64,000 nt of DNA from CAYXDO01 sp964463485. Lineage in GTDB: Bacteria > Myxococcota > Kuafuiibacteriia > Kuafuiibacteriales > Kuafuiibacteriaceae. The translations under genes and the position numbers were made by a program. The first letter of the stretch is position 1. Each line of letters opens with the position of its first letter. Below, in pieces: positions 61,058 to 64,000 of the stretch. The notes beneath the pieces are model-generated. The model saw only the letters and a list, made by a program, of their open reading frames with translations, was not told the DNA's origin and did not search any database. The stretch lies in the NCBI GenBank assembly GCA_964463485.1, contig CAYXDO010000007.1, positions 67,191-131,190 of the forward strand, read 5' to 3'.

Positions 61058-62962
61058 TCAGGGCTTCGGTTCGCAGAGGCGCCAGGTCCGTGTCGAAGCG
61101 CTCAGGATCCAAGTCCCTTCTTGGTCCGCGGCCACCAAGTGCTCGTCGTCGACCCACGCCACTTCCTTCTCGGATCGTGGGAACCGGGGACCCATCGACG
61201 TGGGAAAGAGAGTTGCCTCGGAGCGCCCGATCAGCGGAACGACTCGTCGATAGGCCAATGCCCAGACGTGCCCGGGCGACCAGAGTACTTCCGTCCAAAC
61301 ATTCCGAATCGCGCCCGTGTCGAGGTCGACCCGGAGCTCCATCCCGTTCGCGAGGACCTTGGCCTGGTGGCCCCCAGCATCCTCGACCGAGACCTGGTAG
61401 CCCCTGAAAGCGGAGCCTTCGAACAAATCGAAGGCCACCGGAACCCAGGACGAGTCGTCCGGCGAGAACGTCAGCAAGTCGTGCTTTCGACGCGCCCCCA
61501 CCTCGAGGGTTCGAAGCCAATACACAGACTCCCCCGACTGACTTCGTGCGAACATGAACTTCTGCAGCGGCATCGGCAGCGAACGCCGCCCCTCTGGAAG
61601 CGGTCGACCTGCCGAAAGGCAGCTGGGAGGCGGTCGCGAGACCGAGCAGTCGAGGTCGAGAGGACTGAGGAGCCGAGTACGTTGCTTCGAGACGAGGTCG
61701 ACCAACCAAACGCCTTCCCTCGCCTCCATGGTCAGCGCGCGACCATACCCACTCGAACGTTCGATCATGTTGTCCGGCCACACGTTCACGCCTCGCCCGT
61801 CCACCCAGCCCGAGCTCGTGAGGGCCACCAAAAGCTCTCGATCGCTGAACGATGAGCCAGTGACCGGCCTCTCGAAGAAGAGCCGACCACCGCGAAATCC
61901 CGCGAGCCGCGGATAGATGAGGCCGTGCAATAAGGCTGCTGTCCAGCCCGTGGACGAAGTCTCGGCTCCCAACTCGGTCGACGAGACCGCGAGGACTTTG
62001 GGTGCGTACGCCCCGACCAACCCAGAGACGTCGGCGTCCTCACCCGTCCACGTATCGACGATGCGGCGGCTGGGAAACAACGAATTGGGGCGGTGTACGA
62101 ACGCCCGAAAGCGGCCTGCGGGCAGGTAAGACGACCGGCCCAGCGGCACACATCGCCGAGAGCGAGCGTCGATCCAAGTCGCGCGCTCTCCCGCGCTCGT
62201 CTTGGTGATGACGAGCGCGCGACCGGGCGCCGTCCTCGTCACGGTGCGATGTGTGCTCGATGAATCCGCCAACTCGAATTTGCAGACGAGCCAGATCAAT
62301 ACACTCATACCCAGGCACGAGGCCATGACCGTCAACCTCGTGACTCTCCGGCGTCGTCGGGATGTCGCGGAGACGATGACCAGCGCGGCGGCCAGGCCGA
62401 TGAGTCCGCTGGCGGGCAGAATCCGAGCCGCATACCAACTCGTCGCGTCGATGTCCCAAACCGAGATCATGACGATGACGGCGAGGAGGTGCAGGGCCCC
62501 GATGGGTAGGAGGAGCGCCAAGCTCCGCAGGGTTCGAGCTCCCACCGCTCTGGCGCTTGCTCCCGCCCCGAGCGCCGCGAGCGACCCTCCGCCCAAGTCG
62601 GCGAGCTCGTGCGTCTCCAGGTTGGGCAGAGTAATCGACCACGCGCAGGCCGCGAGCAAGAGTGGAAGGCCCGCACAACTCAGCTGGTCCACGCTCAATC
62701 GGAGCCGGGAGCTCGGAAGCATGTCAGCGAAGATCGAATCGGGCCCTCGCAGGGCGGTGAAGCCAGCCGCGAAAGACCACGCGAGCAGCAAGATCCGCCA
62801 GCTGCGAAAGCCTATTTCGAGCCAGTCAGCGCGCGCGTCGAGATACCCGAGCTGCATCACCGCGGGAGGTACCAGAAGAACCCAGAGCGCGATGAGGTCG
62901 AAGTTTTGAAAGGGAGAGAGCGCGCGCCGCCGACGGAGGCTCGCGGTCACGATGTTCATCAT
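61058..62962 (-). CDS. Type B membrane protein with exported C-terminal domain (copy 1)
   Basis: This 634-residue paralogue is started at ATG 62962 by comparison with the other copies. In-frame ATG codons at 62983 and 62959 cannot be excluded, and a longer frame from 63169 looks non-coding. It begins MMNIVTASLRRRRALSPFQN, has about six membrane segments, then RRIVDTWTGEDADVSGLVGA, and ends WVDDEHLVAADQEGTWILSA and TWRLCEPKP. It is first in transcription order of the A-B cassette. Confidence 0.68.
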   Translation of the reverse strand: MMNIVTASLRRRRALSPFQNFDLIALWVLLVPPAVMQLGYLDARADWLEIGFRSWRILLLAWSFAAGFTALRGPDSIFADMLPSSRLRLSVDQLSCAGLPLLLAACAWSITLPNLETHELADLGGGSLAALGAGASARAVGARTLRSLALLLPIGALHLLAVIVMISVWDIDATSWYAARILPASGLIGLAAALVIVSATSRRRRRVTRLTVMASCLGMSVLIWLVCKFELADSSSTHRTVTRTAPGRALVITKTSAGERATWIDARSRRCVPLGRSSYLPAGRFRAFVHRPNSLFPSRRIVDTWTGEDADVSGLVGAYAPKVLAVSSTELGAETSSTGWTAALLHGLIYPRLAGFRGGRLFFERPVTGSSFSDRELLVALTSSGWVDGRGVNVWPDNMIERSSGYGRALTMEAREGVWLVDLVSKQRTRLLSPLDLDCSVSRPPPSCLSAGRPLPEGRRSLPMPLQKFMFARSQSGESVYWLRTLEVGARRKHDLLTFSPDDSSWVPVAFDLFEGSAFRGYQVSVEDAGGHQAKVLANGMELRVDLDTGAIRNVWTEVLWSPGHVWALAYRRVVPLIGRSEATLFPTSMGPRFPRSEKEVAWVDDEHLVAADQEGTWILSASTRTWRLCEPKP

Positions 62963-63448
62963 GGGAGTGAGTCCTGCCCGCATGTTTCGCCGAGTAATAG
63001 GCGACCGTAACCCCACACGCGCCCAGGTCTCGCCATGACCAAACGATAGACCCCTCGACTTCCGCGAGCAAGCGTCATACTCACGGTTTCGCGGTTCGAA
63101 ATCCTCACTCGGATCGCGGTTGGAGAGATCGCCTCCGTCGGACCGATACGACGCTCGAGCGCAACTCACACCCTTCGCGTCGTTTCGGCGGGTCGCGCGC
63201 GAAATCGAGAGTCGCGAGGCGTAGTAAGTTGGGTGAGTTTCTGCCCAGCCGAATTAGGGGCGAGTCCGCCGGGTCTCGCTCGGTACCCGGCTGAGCTGTC
63301 TGTCCCTGAACGTCCACGAACGAACGGCTGCGTCATGGCGTCGCAGCCAGCTTTCCTGACGCTGGATCCCTGGCAAAGCTCGACTGGACGGGGTACCGAG
63401 CCTCAGCGATCGAAGGCCTCCGCTCTTCGAAGGCCGCGAGGAGGACGT
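62963..63448. other. Divergent intergenic region upstream of the RiPP precursor
   Basis: This is 486 bases between the minus-strand cassette and the plus-strand precursor. No frame has a credible start or family similarity; weak frames here are GC shadows. It must contain both divergent promoters. I found no convincing palindromic operator or -35/-10 pair by eye. The precursor has a strong GAGGAGG site at 63439-63445. Confidence 0.5.
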
Positions 63449-63688
63449 ATGACGGGCACCGAGAAGAAGGACACTGAGCACACTGAGCAGAAGCAGGACA
63501 CTGAGCAGAAGCAGAGCGAGTTGGACGACGGCGAGCTCGACGGCGCCAGCGGCGGAAGGGTCCTTCAGATCTCTCCGCCCGCGACCATTGCCGACACGTC
63601 TTGCCTCGAATGTTTGACGGTCGCTCATGGGCGCCATGGGATCGACAAGACCGTCGGACCCGTCGCGGATGAAATCGGCGGCAGATAG
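63449..63688 (+). CDS. Putative RiPP precursor peptide with double-glycine leader and CxxC core
   Basis: This 79-residue peptide starts at ATG 63449 with GAGGAGG upstream. Residues 1-22 form an acidic Lys/Glu/Gln-rich leader with an internal repeat (EHTEQKQ, DTEQKQ). The leader ends in ELDDGELDGASGG (24-36), which matches the ELSDEELDxVAGG pattern of double-glycine leaders cut at GG. The core RVLQISPPATIADTSCLECL has two cysteines (C52, C55), then TVAHGRHGIDK. It overlaps by 20 bases a gene for a maturase-recognition-like domain. Modification type is unknown. Confidence 0.68.
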   Translation: MTGTEKKDTEHTEQKQDTEQKQSELDDGELDGASGGRVLQISPPATIADTSCLECLTVAHGRHGIDKTVGPVADEIGGR

Positions 63689-63956
63689 ACTCTCCGGGTG
63701 GGTTCACGCGTTCCGGATCCAGGAGCGCGATTTCGTCTACGACGTTCATCGAGGGAGCTCTTTCGAGGTCTCTCGACTCGACGGGCAGGTCGCAAACGCG
63801 CTCGCCGAAGGGGCCGGCGCTGACGAAATCCGGGCGCGCCTGGGTCCCGTCGCTGGCACGAAGGCCGTGGAGCGCTCGCTTTCGGTCTGGGGAGAGTTGG
63901 CACGGACCGGGCGAGCGCTCGGAGGGCCTCCGAACCTAGAACCCGAGCGTGGGTAG
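63669..63956 (+). CDS. PqqD/RRE-like small protein, RiPP-locus associated
   Basis: This 95-residue protein starts at ATG 63669 (an ATG at 63627 would extend it by 14 residues with lower similarity). It reads WVHAFRIQERDFVYDVHRGS and SFEVSRLDGQVANALAEGAG, then EIRARLGPV. This resembles the N-terminal peptide-recognition region of SPASM radical SAM maturases (VHxFxxxxxxFxYDVxxGSxxEVD). Here it stops with TAG after 95 residues instead of continuing into the radical SAM barrel. It may be a free recognition domain or a split maturase. Confidence 0.58.
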   Translation: MKSAADRLSGWVHAFRIQERDFVYDVHRGSSFEVSRLDGQVANALAEGAGADEIRARLGPVAGTKAVERSLSVWGELARTGRALGGPPNLEPERG

Positions 63957-63969
63957 GCGCGACGATCCG

Positions 63970-64000
63970 ATGGAGAAGCGTAAACCCGACGTCTTGGCGA
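63970..64000 (+). CDS. Start of an unidentified gene (cut by window edge)
   Basis: ATG 63970 opens a frame beginning MEKRKPDVLA that runs off the right edge. It follows the recognition-domain gene by 13 bases. Too little is visible to name it; in a RiPP locus the next gene would often encode the modifying enzyme (inference only). Confidence 0.3.
   Translation, partial: MEKRKPDVLA

Noticed and set aside
63449..63688. SCIFF (six cysteines in forty-five) ranthipeptide precursor
   Set aside because: The peptide has only two cysteines and a double-glycine leader, so it does not fit SCIFF.
1..64000. tRNA, rRNA or riboswitch genes
   Set aside because: I looked for conserved tRNA arms and rRNA signatures in the intergenic gaps and found none; a covariance search would be needed to be certain.

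Overview
The window is GC-rich, gene-dense bacterial chromosome and most likely comes from a member of the Myxococcota (the former deltaproteobacterial myxobacteria, probably Polyangia). Clues are a DUF2330 protein with a MYXO-CTERM-like tail, a PEGA-domain Ser/Thr kinase, a DUF4388 protein, an ECF sigma/anti-sigma/caspase-like operon, large TPR and HEAT proteins, and many short-signal lipoproteins. I see no rRNA, tRNA, CRISPR array, integrase or intact insertion sequence. The species cannot be named from the sequence alone.

Layout. 1-5569: end of the spc and alpha ribosomal operons (rpsE-rpmD-rplO-secY-adk-rpmJ-rpsM-rpsK-rpoA-rplQ), without map, infA and rpsD at their usual places. 5973-13235: a same-strand envelope island with two LPP20-like lipoproteins, a periplasmic trypsin-like protease, a CsgG-like protein, an LpoB-like lipoprotein and a COG3014-like lipoprotein. 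13348-22067: predicted surface lipoproteins, an LRV/HEAT-type repeat protein, a HEAT protein and a DUF4388 protein. 22160-26698: a decayed VapBC toxin-antitoxin remnant, a MoxR ATPase/VWA pair, and an ATPase-nuclease gene bracketed by 16-bp palindromic repeats.

26755-29972 (minus): ECF sigma factor, zinc-finger anti-sigma factor and membrane caspase-like peptidase with an EF-hand loop. 30091-41200 (minus): a 2052-residue TPR protein, glutaryl-CoA dehydrogenase, a PEGA Ser/Thr kinase and thymidylate kinase. 41272-48999: a HEAT membrane protein, two more lipoproteins, a coiled-coil protein and a rhomboid-TPR fusion. 49045-55174: a deoxyribosyltransferase-like/Nudix fusion, a broken kinase-like gene, the DUF2330 protein, small unknowns, a decayed GxxExxY gene and an AbiEii-like nucleotidyltransferase with a small overlapping partner.

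55197-62962 (minus): a repeated cassette of two membrane protein types (A and B) carrying large, probably exported C-terminal domains. It holds three B genes, one intact A gene and a remnant of a second A gene that keeps only its C-terminus. 63449-64000: the beginning of what looks like a ribosomally made, modified peptide (RiPP) locus. It has a 79-residue precursor with a double-glycine leader and a CxxC core, then a small protein resembling the N-terminal recognition domain of radical SAM peptide maturases. The locus runs off the right edge.

The most notable items are the RiPP locus, the collapsed A-B cassette, the sigma/caspase operon, the repeat-bracketed ATPase-nuclease gene and the AbiEii-like pair. 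Three degraded genes (VapBC, GxxExxY, kinase-like) are described from motif matches across reading frames and need a database search to confirm.
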